64,000 nt of DNA, from assembly GCF_004025325.1 (NCBI RefSeq), contig NZ_RSFE01000002.1, forward strand, positions 124,001 through 188,000, in the 5' to 3' direction. The position numbers and the translations under genes are program-made. The notes below the pieces were generated by a model. The model was not told where the DNA came from. It saw nothing but the letters and a program-made list of their open reading frames with translations, and ran no database searches. Of this stretch, positions 15,819-24,731 are shown one piece after another. Position 1 is the stretch's first letter. Every line of letters begins with the position of its first letter. Origin of the DNA: Pseudidiomarina gelatinasegens (GTDB lineage Bacteria > Pseudomonadota > Gammaproteobacteria > Enterobacterales > Alteromonadaceae).

Positions 15819-17504
15819 TTGGAAGCGATAAATAACTTTTTACTGCTACTCGATAGCTATTTAGGGTCTGCAGCATACTTCCCATATATTTTACTTGGTG
15901 TTGGTATCTTCTTTACCTTGTACCTTGGCTTTCCACAGATTCGATTTTTTGGCCATGCCTGGAAAGTTGTAACTGGGAAGTTCGATAAAAAAGGTGCACA
16001 AGGTGACACCAGTCACTTCCAAGCATTGTCAACAGCACTATCGGGTACAGTAGGTACTGGTAATATTGGTGGTGTTGCGTTAGCCATATTTTTAGGTGGC
16101 CCAGCAGCAATATTTTGGATGTGGATTACCGCGTTTTTAGGTATGACCACCAAATTTGTGGAAGTGACGTTGTCACACAAATACCGTGTACAAACCGAAG
16201 ACGGTACCATGGCCGGCGGCCCTATGTATTACATGGACCGCCGCTTGAATATGAAATGGTTAGCGGTAATTTTTGCCATCGCAACCATCATCAGCTCATT
16301 TGGTACTGGCAACATGCCCCAAATCAACAACATAGCTCAAAGTATGGAAATGAGCTTTGGGTTTGAGCCAATGATTGTTGGTGGTGTGCTTTCGATATTG
16401 TTAGCGCTCGTAATTATTGGCGGCATCTCGCGAATTGCTGCAGTAACGTCAAAGATTGTGCCAATCATGGGTGTGCTTTACATACTCGGTTCATTAAGTG
16501 TCATCTTTTTTAACCTTGATCAGATTGGTCCTTCGTTTGCATCAATATTTACGAATGCCTTTACCGGCTCTGCAGCAACCGGTGGCTTCTTGGGTGCAAC
16601 CTTTGCTTATGCGTTCAACCGTGGTGTCAACCGTGGCTTGTTCTCAAATGAAGCAGGGCAAGGTTCAGCGCCTATAGCTCACGCTGCTGCGCGCGCTGAT
16701 GAGCCAGTTTCTGAAGGCATGGTGTCAATTCTCGAACCGTTTATCGATACCATCATCATCTGCACGTTGACTGGCTTGGTTATCCTATCGTCTGGCGTGT
16801 GGTCGCAAAAGCATGAGAATACCTTCTCACGCACCGATCTGGAGATTGTTGCGGGTAATTATTCTGACGCTACAGAAACCGACCGTGAAGCGCTGTATCA
16901 TTATTTAAATGACACTGACGAGAACACCATTGAGAAGTTTACTGGTGCCATCCAAGTGCGTGATGGTGAAGCAGTTAGCAATGGTTACACCATGCTGCAT
17001 GCGCGTTCTGTTGCAGAAAATGTGCGCTTCATTGTTGCTGGCGAAGACCCATACACAGGTACGTTACGTATTGAAAATGGGCAGTTGCGCAAAGAAGATA
17101 TTGTCATTATCGGTGATTCATTGATTCACTCCGCGGCGCTAACGTCCAAAGCATTCAGTATGGGCTTTTTAGGTCCAGCTGGTGAGTACATTGTACCGAT
17201 TAGCTTGATGCTGTTTGCTTTTTCAACGGCAATAGCATGGTCGTACTACGGTGATCGCGCAGTGGTTTATCTCTTTGGTCAACGCGGCGTTATGCCTTAC
17301 CGTATTATCTATGTGGCAGGGTTCTTCGTTGCCTCATTCGCTGATACGACGCTGGTGTGGACCATGTCATACGTGGCCATAGTATTAATGACTCTGCCAA
17401 ACCTATTCGGTATCTTCTTGTTACGGCGAGAAATGAAAGATACCGTAAAAGCTTATTGGCAAGACTTTGATGCTGAAAAAAGCAAAAAAGATGCTGAAAA
17501 ATAA
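15819..17504 (+). CDS. Alanine/sodium symporter (AGCS family) with an extra soluble insert
   Basis: An inner-membrane transporter of 561 residues that takes up alanine or glycine with Na+. Landmarks include [15 protein letters not shown] near residue 75, the family segment GGPMYYMD, and [19 protein letters not shown] near residue 270. Between about residues 328 and 447 there is a hydrophilic stretch of roughly 115 residues, much longer than the loop of the usual ~450-480-residue AGCS proteins; it contains acidic and helical sequence. The final helices ([15 protein letters not shown]) then follow. The start is TTG at 15819 with a strong AAGGGGG site; no ATG fits better. A terminator lies just after the stop. 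Confidence 0.93.
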   Translation: MEAINNFLLLLDSYLGSAAYFPYILLGVGIFFTLYLGFPQIRFFGHAWKVVTGKFDKKGAQGDTSHFQALSTALSGTVGTGNIGGVALAIFLGGPAAIFWMWITAFLGMTTKFVEVTLSHKYRVQTEDGTMAGGPMYYMDRRLNMKWLAVIFAIATIISSFGTGNMPQINNIAQSMEMSFGFEPMIVGGVLSILLALVIIGGISRIAAVTSKIVPIMGVLYILGSLSVIFFNLDQIGPSFASIFTNAFTGSAATGGFLGATFAYAFNRGVNRGLFSNEAGQGSAPIAHAAARADEPVSEGMVSILEPFIDTIIICTLTGLVILSSGVWSQKHENTFSRTDLEIVAGNYSDATETDREALYHYLNDTDENTIEKFTGAIQVRDGEAVSNGYTMLHARSVAENVRFIVAGEDPYTGTLRIENGQLRKEDIVIIGDSLIHSAALTSKAFSMGFLGPAGEYIVPISLMLFAFSTAIAWSYYGDRAVVYLFGQRGVMPYRIIYVAGFFVASFADTTLVWTMSYVAIVLMTLPNLFGIFLLRREMKDTVKAYWQDFDAEKSKKDAEK

Positions 17505-17522
17505 GCGTAGTTAATACTTAGA

Positions 17523-17546
17523 GAGACCCGCTGCGGCGGGTCTTTC
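17523..17546 (+). terminator. Rho-independent terminator after the AGCS symporter
   Basis: AGACCCGC (17524-17531) pairs with GCGGGTCT (17536-17543) around a 4-nt loop, followed by a short T-rich tail. Confidence 0.85.
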
Positions 17547-17630
17547 TGTAACTTATAGGGTTGCGGCCGCTTGAATTTAGAGCCAAATCCCTTATATTGC
17601 CTATTTAACAGAAACGTAAACGAGGTTTAC

Positions 17631-17960
17631 ATGGCGCTTATTGAATGCCCCTCATGCAGTAAGCGGGTGTCTGACAAAGCTACAAACTGCCCGCATTGTG
17701 ATTTTAAGCTGACTGGTTTATCGGGGGATGAACTCGAACGTGAATGGCACCGCGTTATGGCAAGCAAGCGTGAACGCCTTGTTGGTCAGTCAATGCTTGC
17801 GTTATTAATTGCAATTGCAGCATTTACGTACTACTTCATTCAACAGCCGTTACCAGAAACCTGGCCAGCCAAAGTTTCTTATGGCTTAATGATTGTTGGT
17901 TTAATATGGTTTGTCATAAACCGTGTACGATTGGTTTTTATCAAAAGGAAACGTAGTTAA
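17631..17960 (+). CDS. Zinc-ribbon membrane protein of unknown function
   Basis: A 109-residue protein with an N-terminal zinc ribbon (CPSC at residues 5-8, CPHC about 20-23) and two C-terminal transmembrane helices (about 52-70 and 80-98), ending in a basic tail. The start at ATG 17631 begins right at the ribbon and has CGAGG upstream; the longer reading from 17571 lacks a ribosome-binding site. Its stop shares one base with the next start (TAATG), so the two genes are translationally coupled. Function unknown; the ribbon-plus-membrane layout is common in uncharacterised bacterial proteins. Confidence 0.8.
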   Translation: MALIECPSCSKRVSDKATNCPHCDFKLTGLSGDELEREWHRVMASKRERLVGQSMLALLIAIAAFTYYFIQQPLPETWPAKVSYGLMIVGLIWFVINRVRLVFIKRKRS

Positions 17961-18253
17961 TGCAGTTTGATGATTTGCTTTCATCGATAACACCTGAAAC
18001 TTTTGAGCGCTTGGTTCAAGCGGTAGAGCTAGGTAAATGGCAGGACGGCGTTAAGCTTACTGAACAACAACGTGAACATTCCATTCAGCTGGTGATGGCC
18101 TATCAGGCTCGTTACACCCCCTCTGAGGAAGCGTTTCGGATTGGCGCTGACGGCCAATTAGTCACGCGCAGCAAGCGCGACATGAAAGCTGAAATTAAGC
18201 CAGCAGATACTATCGCAAGTTTCCCGCTGAATTCTTCAAATGAGGCATCCTAG
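17960..18253 (+). CDS. YeaC-like DUF1315 family protein
   Basis: A 97-residue soluble protein matching the YeaC/DUF1315 layout: FDDLLSSITPETFERLVQAVELGKW at the start, a QLVMAYQARY helix in the middle, and a polar tail. In E. coli the yeaC gene has no assigned biochemical role, though the family is widespread in gammaproteobacteria. It overlaps the zinc-ribbon gene by one base and precedes msrC by 8 bp, so a small operon is likely. Confidence 0.82.
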   Translation: MQFDDLLSSITPETFERLVQAVELGKWQDGVKLTEQQREHSIQLVMAYQARYTPSEEAFRIGADGQLVTRSKRDMKAEIKPADTIASFPLNSSNEAS

Positions 18254-18261
18254 TCACGCCC

Positions 18262-18726
18262 ATGCAAACCACAAATTATGACCTATTACTTGAACAAGCC
18301 CGTGCAATTACCGCCGGTGAACCTGACTTAATTGCAAACTTAAGCAACATTTCCGCACTCGTGTATGACGCCTTAGACGATGTTAATTGGGTCGGCTTTT
18401 ACCTGACCCGCGAACCGGAAACCTTGGTGTTAGGCCCATTTCAGGGTAAAGTGGCATGCTTACGCATTGCCTTTGGTCGCGGTGTTTGCGGCGCGGCAGC
18501 TGCAACACGCGAAACCCAACGGATTGAAGATGTGCACGCTTTTGCTGACCACATTGCATGCGACGCAGCTTCTAACTCTGAAGTTGTCGTGCCATTAATT
18601 GTTAATAACGAGGTTGTTGGCGTATTTGACCTTGATAGCCCAAGCATCGCTCGGTTTTCTGAAGCTGATGCTGAAGGCTTAACGCGCATTGGGCGGTTTA
18701 TAGAACAACTTAATTGGGCGCAGTAG
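18262..18726 (+). CDS. msrC: Free methionine-(R)-sulfoxide reductase (GAF domain)
   Basis: This cytoplasmic enzyme reduces free methionine-R-sulfoxide, a product of oxidative damage, using thioredoxin. The 154-residue protein is a single GAF domain with three cysteines at C66 (KVACLRI), C76 (GVCG) and C100 (HIACDA). Their spacing of 10 and 24 residues is the same as in the E. coli enzyme (C84, C94, C118). WVGFYL and LGPFQG are also conserved. The length is close to the family norm. The gene sits inside a compact run with DUF1315 upstream and an acidic small protein and proQ downstream. Confidence 0.95.
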   Translation: MQTTNYDLLLEQARAITAGEPDLIANLSNISALVYDALDDVNWVGFYLTREPETLVLGPFQGKVACLRIAFGRGVCGAAAATRETQRIEDVHAFADHIACDAASNSEVVVPLIVNNEVVGVFDLDSPSIARFSEADAEGLTRIGRFIEQLNWAQ

Positions 18727-18745
18727 GGCAGGCAGAAGCGATTTT

Positions 18746-19039
18746 ATGTATAGTGAATTTGATATTTATGCGTACCTAGTAAGTCATCTCGACATGCGTT
18801 TCTTCGAAGGTGAAGAAGAAGCTGCGACAGATCAAATGAATGAGATGTTGCATTACATTGCCGAGTTTAGCGATGCCGAAGATACCATAGAGCAATTAGA
18901 AGAAGTTGTACGCCGCACACTATTTGATTGGATAGAAAATCCCGAGCTTCTTGAACTCGATAGTGAAGAAATGCAAGCGTATATCATGGAGCAACTAGCT
19001 GACGTACGTCAGCAGGAATTTAATGACGATGACGACTGA
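18746..19039 (+). CDS. Acidic small protein of unknown function upstream of proQ
   Basis: A 97-residue, strongly acidic and helical protein (many Glu and Asp, ending EFNDDDD). I recognise no domain. It starts at ATG 18746 (weak site AAGCGAT), 19 bp after msrC, and its last 17 bp overlap the proQ start in another frame, so translation of the two is probably linked. Since its partner ProQ is a very basic RNA-binding protein, a direct interaction is conceivable but there is no evidence. Coding is supported by the tight packing and codon pattern. Confidence 0.7.
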   Translation: MYSEFDIYAYLVSHLDMRFFEGEEEAATDQMNEMLHYIAEFSDAEDTIEQLEEVVRRTLFDWIENPELLELDSEEMQAYIMEQLADVRQQEFNDDDD

Positions 19040-19682
19040 CGTTAAAAAGTTAACGAATACGAAAGAAGTAATTACCTATTTAGCTGAAAAATTTCCTCAA
19101 TGCTTTACGGTTGAAGGTGACGCTAAGCCCTTAAAAATTGGTATTTTTGAAGATCTTGCTGCGCGTTTAGCTGACGATGAAACGGTAAGTAAAACACGGC
19201 TAAGAACAGCCTTGCGACACTATACCAATAGCTGGCGGTATCTACGCAGCGTGAAAGTTGGTACGCAACGCGTTGATCTCGATGGTGCTGACGCAGGTAT
19301 TATAGAAGAAGAACACCAACAACACGCTGAACAAACATTAGCGGAGTCTAAGGCGGTTGCAGCTGAACGTGCAGCGGCAAAACGCAAAGAACAAGCTGCG
19401 CAAGCTAAGGCTGCAAAACCAGCCAACCAAGAAGCGCGAAAGGCGCGGGCTAAACGGCCTACCAAAAAGCCAGCAGCGGCGAAGCCTGCACCAGCCCCAA
19501 AACTCGATTTACAGGCAGTTAAAGGTGATCAGTTGCGGGTAGGGCAACAAGTTCAGGTTAAAGCGGGCCTGTCTCCAATTGCTGGCCAAGTGACTGAAAT
19601 TGATCGCGATGACATTTATGTGCAACTTCAAAACGGCTTGACGGTCAAAGTGAATGTAAACGCCGTATTTGTCACGAAATAG
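19023..19682 (+). CDS. proQ: RNA chaperone ProQ
   Basis: ProQ binds structured small RNAs and mRNA 3' ends and shapes RNA stability. The 219-residue product has the three expected parts: an N-terminal FinO/ProQ domain (about 5-120; [35 protein letters not shown]), a basic Ala/Lys-rich flexible linker (about 120-160), and a C-terminal Tudor-like domain (about 168-219; [17 protein letters not shown]). Two ATGs (19023 and 19029) are possible starts, both inside the preceding gene. As in E. coli, the gene directly precedes prc, with 12 bp between them. Confidence 0.95.
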   Translation: MTMTTDVKKLTNTKEVITYLAEKFPQCFTVEGDAKPLKIGIFEDLAARLADDETVSKTRLRTALRHYTNSWRYLRSVKVGTQRVDLDGADAGIIEEEHQQHAEQTLAESKAVAAERAAAKRKEQAAQAKAAKPANQEARKARAKRPTKKPAAAKPAPAPKLDLQAVKGDQLRVGQQVQVKAGLSPIAGQVTEIDRDDIYVQLQNGLTVKVNVNAVFVTK

Positions 19683-19694
19683 GAGTAGTGAAGT

Positions 19695-21755
19695 ATGACC
19701 AAGCGCGTGATTTCTAAATTTGCACTTGCGGTTTCGCTTAGCGCTGGCCTGTCGGCCGCAGCATTAGCCATTCCACCGGCCCACTCGCCGGATGAATTGC
19801 CGCAACTTAAACCACAAGAACAACATGGTGTTGCAAGCCACCGCGTTGCTCGGTTTTTCACGCGCGACCATTTCAAGCAAATGGAGCTCGATAATGAGCT
19901 GTCATCGCAAATTCTATCCCGTTATATTGACATGTTGGACTACAGCAAAATGTTTTTGCTGCAGGACGATGTCGATCAAGCTCAAGAATATAAACAGCTA
20001 TTTGATGACATGATTCTGACGGGCAAGCTTAATGCTGCTTATTCGCTGTATGAAAAGTCGTTGAATCGTCGTTTTGAGCGCTATAGTTACGCACTTTCGT
20101 TACTTGACGAAGAGCAACCATTTGACTTTACAGTGGCTGGCGACAAGTATCACTTCGATCGCGAAGAAGCAACCTGGGCCAAAACAGAGTCCGAATTGGA
20201 CGAATTATGGCGTCAACGCGTTAAATATGACGCGCTAAATTTAACCTTAACGGGTAAAGAATGGCCTGAGGTTGTAGAAACCTTGGGTAAGCGTTATAAC
20301 AACGCACTGAAGCGGTTAACGCAAACCAACAGTGAAGATGTTTTTCAAACCATAATGAATGCTTTTGCGCGCAGCGTTGAAGCGCATACAAGCTATTTAT
20401 CACCGAGTAATGCCGAACGATTTGAGCAAAACATGAATTTATCGCTCGAAGGTATTGGCGCAGTTTTACAAGCTGAATATGACTACACCGTCATTCGCAG
20501 CCTGGTCCCTGGTGGCCCGGCCGACAACGGTGGTGAGTTGGCGGTTGATGACAAAATTGTTGGTGTTGCACAAGGTGATGATGAAAATTTTGTTGATGTG
20601 ATTGGTTGGCGACTTGATGAAGTCGTCGAACTCATCAAAGGCCCGAAAGGCTCGACAGTTCGTCTGCAGGTATTGAAAGCGAACCAAAGTGCCGGAGCAC
20701 AGCCGAAAGAAATTGCTATTGTTCGCGATAAAGTTAAATTGGAAGACCGTGCAGCTAAATTAGAAATTGAGTCGCCAGATGAAGGGCAATACGCCGGTCG
20801 TAAAGTTGGCGTTATCGAGATTCCTGGCTTTTACAATGGGCTGACCGGTGATGTCGAAACCCTAATTAGCGAAGCCCAAGAACAAAAAGCTGAAGCACTC
20901 GTTATTGATTTACGTGGCAACGGCGGCGGTTCGTTGTCTGAGTCGATTTCTTTGTCAGGTTTGTTCATTGATAAGGGGCCTGTTGTTCAGATACTTGATG
21001 GCCGCAAACGTCGCGATATTAATGGCGATCGTGACGGAAAAATATTTTACGAAGGGCCACTGGTGGTGATGGTTGATCGGTATAGTGCGTCGGCGTCAGA
21101 AATTTTTGCGGCGGCCATGCAGGATTATCAACGCGCGGTTATCGTTGGGGAGAACACCTACGGTAAAGGCACTGTGCAGCACCACCGCGCGTTACAAATG
21201 TACCCATTTGATAATTACGAAAACCCGCTCGGCAGTGTGCAGTTCACTATTGCTAAATTTTACCGCATTAATGGCGGTAGCACGCAGATGCGTGGTGTAA
21301 CACCAGATCTTCATTTACCATCAATGATCGACGCAGAAGAGTTTGGTGAAAGCAGCCAAGAGAATGCGTTGCCTTGGGACAAATTGCCGGCAGCTTCATA
21401 CGAGCCGCTCGATTTGATTCCATCAGCCCAGTTTAAAAAATGGCAGGAAAAACTGGACGCGCGGGTGAAAGAAAACCCAGAGTTTAAGTTTGTATTTGAA
21501 GATATTGAAGCCTATGAGCGTGACAAGGATCGTAAGTGGGTTAGTTTAGTTCTTGATGAACGCAAAGCAGAGCAAGCTCGCGAGGAACAGGAAAAACTCG
21601 ACCGTGCAAACGCTCGTCTGAATCGGCTAGGAATGGAGCCTGTTGAAAAAGTTGATGATATTCCAACAGATATTGAGTTGGATGACCCATACTTACAAGA
21701 AACGGTAGCCTTGAGCCTCGCATTGATTGATGCACATAAGCTTGCGATGAATTAA
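19695..21755 (+). CDS. prc: Tail-specific (carboxy-terminal) processing protease
   Basis: This periplasmic S41 protease degrades or trims proteins from their C-termini and controls peptidoglycan hydrolases in E. coli. The 686-residue protein has a signal peptide (cleavage near ALA at residue 25), an N-terminal helical domain, a PDZ domain (about 235-330, SLEGIGAVLQ), and the catalytic domain with S466 (YSASASEIFAAAM) and K491 (YGKGTVQ); the 25-residue spacing matches the Ser-Lys dyad of E. coli Tsp. A C-terminal helical domain completes it. The length is typical. A good AGGAG site precedes the ATG and a terminator follows. Confidence 0.96.
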   Translation: MTKRVISKFALAVSLSAGLSAAALAIPPAHSPDELPQLKPQEQHGVASHRVARFFTRDHFKQMELDNELSSQILSRYIDMLDYSKMFLLQDDVDQAQEYKQLFDDMILTGKLNAAYSLYEKSLNRRFERYSYALSLLDEEQPFDFTVAGDKYHFDREEATWAKTESELDELWRQRVKYDALNLTLTGKEWPEVVETLGKRYNNALKRLTQTNSEDVFQTIMNAFARSVEAHTSYLSPSNAERFEQNMNLSLEGIGAVLQAEYDYTVIRSLVPGGPADNGGELAVDDKIVGVAQGDDENFVDVIGWRLDEVVELIKGPKGSTVRLQVLKANQSAGAQPKEIAIVRDKVKLEDRAAKLEIESPDEGQYAGRKVGVIEIPGFYNGLTGDVETLISEAQEQKAEALVIDLRGNGGGSLSESISLSGLFIDKGPVVQILDGRKRRDINGDRDGKIFYEGPLVVMVDRYSASASEIFAAAMQDYQRAVIVGENTYGKGTVQHHRALQMYPFDNYENPLGSVQFTIAKFYRINGGSTQMRGVTPDLHLPSMIDAEEFGESSQENALPWDKLPAASYEPLDLIPSAQFKKWQEKLDARVKENPEFKFVFEDIEAYERDKDRKWVSLVLDERKAEQAREEQEKLDRANARLNRLGMEPVEKVDDIPTDIELDDPYLQETVALSLALIDAHKLAMN

Positions 21756-21774
21756 ACTTATCTACGAAGTAGCT

Positions 21775-21800
21775 AAAAAAGCCGCATTATGCGGCTTTTT
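21775..21800 (+). terminator. Rho-independent terminator after prc
   Basis: An A tract, GCCGCA (21781-21786), a 3-nt loop, TGCGGC (21790-21795) and a T tract form a classic terminator. The A and T tracts lengthen the stem and could allow function in both directions. Confidence 0.9.
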
Positions 21801-21844
21801 CATAGCAAAATAATAATTACAAAAAACACGGAACAACAACATTC

Positions 21845-23227
21845 ATGCATGAGTCACCCTCTATCGCGAGTCGCTGGTCGAGTCGCTTACTGTTTATATT
21901 AGCTTCAACTGCCGCTGCTGTGGGGTTAGGGAATATCTGGAAGTTTCCCTATATTACTGGTGAAAACGGTGGTGGAGCCTTTGTGCTGGTTTACCTGCTA
22001 TGTATTGCAGGCATCGGCATTCCAATCATGATCGCTGAAATTATTATTGGTCGCCGAGGCCGTCACAGCCCAGGCTATGCCGCACGCCAAGTAGCACGAG
22101 AGTCAGGGCGCAGTAAAGCTTGGCAGATAACCGGTTGGGTTGGCATGGCGACAGGCTTCTTAGTGCTGAGCTTTTATGCGGTTATTGCCGGTTGGGCACT
22201 GGCCTATGTGTACGAAGCTGCAAGTGGAACTTTTGCCGGAGCTAGCGTTGCTGAAATCGATCAGGTATTCGGCGATCTCGTTAGCTCATCAGCACGCCTG
22301 ACCTTATGGCACGGCCTGATTATCGCGGGTGTGGTATTGGTTGTTGGCAATGGTATTAAAGATGGCTTAGAGCGCGCCGTATCCTGGTTGCTTCCCGCCA
22401 TGGTTATTTTACTCATTGGCTTAGCTGGCTATGCTGCATATATTGGTGATTTCGCAGCAGCTGTAGACTTCATGTTTGCGCCGGACTTTTCCGAATTAAC
22501 CATTAACGGGGTAATGTTGGCACTTGGGCACGCATTCTTTTCACTCGGGCTCGCGTCGGGTGTGGTGATTATGTATGGTGCCTATTTATCAAAGTCGACC
22601 TCAGTTGTCCAAACTTCGTTGTGGGTGGCACTTGCGGATACGTTGGTGGCATTGCTGGCGGGTTTAGCTATTTTCCCGATTGTTTTTGGTAGTCAGCTTA
22701 CCCCTGAAGCAGGTCCCGGCTTGATATTCCAGACCTTACCCGTCGCCTTTAGCCAAATGCCAGCGGGTAATGCACTAGGTACCATTTTCTTCATTATGCT
22801 CGTAATTGCAGCTTTCACCTCAGCAATCGCCATGATTGAATCAGCGGTGGCCTTCATGGAAGAACGGTTTAAGCTGAATCGTTGGCCAGCCACTATGGCG
22901 GCAGGCTTCACGCTCTGGCTGTTGGGTCAAGTTACCATCTACAGCTTCAGCGGTGCCAGTTGGACGCAGATTGATTGGCAGGTTCCTGGCAAGCAGCTTA
23001 CGTCATTGTTTGATGTGATTGATTACGCCACATCTAACGTGTTACTGCCACTTGGTGGGCTGTTGCTTGCTGTTTTTGCAGGCTGGGTTATGAAATCGGC
23101 GTATAGTAGCGATGAGCTGAATACCAGCCCGAAAGTTTTCCGACTATGGCAATTTATCGTGCGTTGGTTGGCACCGATAGCAATTGTTCTGATTTTCCTA
23201 CAACTGATCGGTATTATTCAGTTTTAA
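21845..23227 (+). CDS. Sodium-dependent transporter, NSS (SNF) family
   Basis: A 460-residue inner-membrane protein with about 11-12 helices. The N-terminal signature WSSRLLFILASTAAAVGLGN then IWKFPY (residues about 10-40) forms the Na+ and substrate site of NSS transporters such as LeuT. Bacterial members import amino acids with Na+. The substrate cannot be inferred. It is followed after 22 bp by an NhaC-type antiporter, so a Na+-uptake carrier and a Na+-export carrier may be co-expressed. Length and motif agree with the family. Confidence 0.93.
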   Translation: MHESPSIASRWSSRLLFILASTAAAVGLGNIWKFPYITGENGGGAFVLVYLLCIAGIGIPIMIAEIIIGRRGRHSPGYAARQVARESGRSKAWQITGWVGMATGFLVLSFYAVIAGWALAYVYEAASGTFAGASVAEIDQVFGDLVSSSARLTLWHGLIIAGVVLVVGNGIKDGLERAVSWLLPAMVILLIGLAGYAAYIGDFAAAVDFMFAPDFSELTINGVMLALGHAFFSLGLASGVVIMYGAYLSKSTSVVQTSLWVALADTLVALLAGLAIFPIVFGSQLTPEAGPGLIFQTLPVAFSQMPAGNALGTIFFIMLVIAAFTSAIAMIESAVAFMEERFKLNRWPATMAAGFTLWLLGQVTIYSFSGASWTQIDWQVPGKQLTSLFDVIDYATSNVLLPLGGLLLAVFAGWVMKSAYSSDELNTSPKVFRLWQFIVRWLAPIAIVLIFLQLIGIIQF

Positions 23228-23249
23228 TTTTTTGAATTAGAGAATAATT

Positions 23250-24710
23250 ATGCAAAACAATACAACGTTGGAGCAACGTACTCCAACAATCCTGCAAGCA
23301 TCACTGCCGCTAATCGCGCTTATCGTTATGCTTGGTTTGTCAGTTTTTTTGTTTGGCGAAGATTCATCTTACGGGCCCAATCAAATTGCCTTATGGATAG
23401 CAGCGGGTGTTGCCATAGCGATTGGGTTTTATAATAAATTTTCATGGGCGGATATCGAAGACGGCATTAAAGAGGGGATTTCGGTTGCCCTTGGCGCGTT
23501 ATTGATCATTCTTGCGGTGGGTTCTCTTATCGGAACCTGGTTGCTTGCAGGTACCGTACCAAGCATGATTTATTTCGGCCTTGAATTATTGAACCCGAGT
23601 TGGTTCTACGCTGCATCAGCGCTTATATGTGCCATCATTTCACTGGCTATCGGCAGCTCGTGGACTACAGCTGCAACCATCGGTGTGGCGCTAATGGGTG
23701 TTGCTGCAGGAATGGATTTATCACCAGCAATTACCGCCGGCGCAGTGGTTTCAGGTGCATATTTTGGCGATAAGATGTCGCCTTTAAGTGATACCACCAA
23801 TCTTGCACCCGCTGTAGCAGGTTCAGAATTATTCTCACACATTCGTTACATGGCCTACACGGCCGGGCCCGCATTTATCATCACTTTGATTATATTCTTG
23901 ATTCTAGGCTTCAACGCTGACAGTTCGGTAAGTCTCTTAGAATTGGAAAAAATGCAATTGGAGCTGCGTAACACCTTTAATATTGGTTGGGTAATGCTAG
24001 TACCATTGTTGGTGCTTCTATACTTAGCTGCAACGCGCAAGCCTGCCTTGCCAACGGTGTTTTTTGGCGCCTTACTTGGTGGCGCATGGGCCGTTATTTT
24101 CCAGCCAGAAATGGTAGCTAAAATAGCTGGTGGCGATGAGTCGGTTGTGGGTACCGCCAAAGTTATTTGGGGCGCACTTTCCGACGGGGTAACCGTTGAA
24201 ACAGGCTCTGAGGACCTCGATCAGCTGCTTAGCGGCGGCGGCATGTCGAGCATGCTCAATACGGTGTGGTTGATTCTTAGTGCCATGACCTTCGGGGCTA
24301 TCATGGAGAAACTTGGGTTACTGCAACGTCTCATAGCGGGTCTGTTAGGGTATGTGAAATCAATAGGCAGCTTGATAGGCGCTACATTATTCACCTGTTT
24401 CGGAGCTAATATTCTCACTGCAGACCAGTACATGGCTATTGTTTTACCAGGCCGTATGTATCGTGAAGAGTTCGAACGGCGCGGATTAGACCCGCGTGTG
24501 CTATCGCGTACGCTGGAAGACAGTGCAACGTTAACGTCGGCGTTAATTCCTTGGAATACGTGCGGTGCATTCATGATGGGAGCGCTAGGCGTGAGTCCAT
24601 GGATTTATGCACCATTTGCCTTCTTTAACTGGTTAACACCACTGATAGCATTAGCTTATGCTTATACAGGCTTCCGCATCCTGCGCTTGCCGGTACCGAA
24701 AACTGCTTAA
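23250..24710 (+). CDS. nhaC: Na+/H+ antiporter NhaC
   Basis: A 486-residue membrane protein with about 11-12 helices. Conserved NhaC features include GSLIGTWLLAGTVPSMIYFG, IGSSWTTAATIGVALMGVA, SGAYFGDKMSPLSDTTNLAP near residue 170, and ADQYMAIVLPGRMY near residue 400. It exchanges Na+ for H+ across the inner membrane. It lies 22 bp after the NSS transporter and 21 bp before pepN, so these three genes may form one operon linked to Na+-dependent amino-acid use; that link is inference. Confidence 0.93.
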   Translation: MQNNTTLEQRTPTILQASLPLIALIVMLGLSVFLFGEDSSYGPNQIALWIAAGVAIAIGFYNKFSWADIEDGIKEGISVALGALLIILAVGSLIGTWLLAGTVPSMIYFGLELLNPSWFYAASALICAIISLAIGSSWTTAATIGVALMGVAAGMDLSPAITAGAVVSGAYFGDKMSPLSDTTNLAPAVAGSELFSHIRYMAYTAGPAFIITLIIFLILGFNADSSVSLLELEKMQLELRNTFNIGWVMLVPLLVLLYLAATRKPALPTVFFGALLGGAWAVIFQPEMVAKIAGGDESVVGTAKVIWGALSDGVTVETGSEDLDQLLSGGGMSSMLNTVWLILSAMTFGAIMEKLGLLQRLIAGLLGYVKSIGSLIGATLFTCFGANILTADQYMAIVLPGRMYREEFERRGLDPRVLSRTLEDSATLTSALIPWNTCGAFMMGALGVSPWIYAPFAFFNWLTPLIALAYAYTGFRILRLPVPKTA

Positions 24711-24731
24711 TTAAACAATTTATAGGTAATT

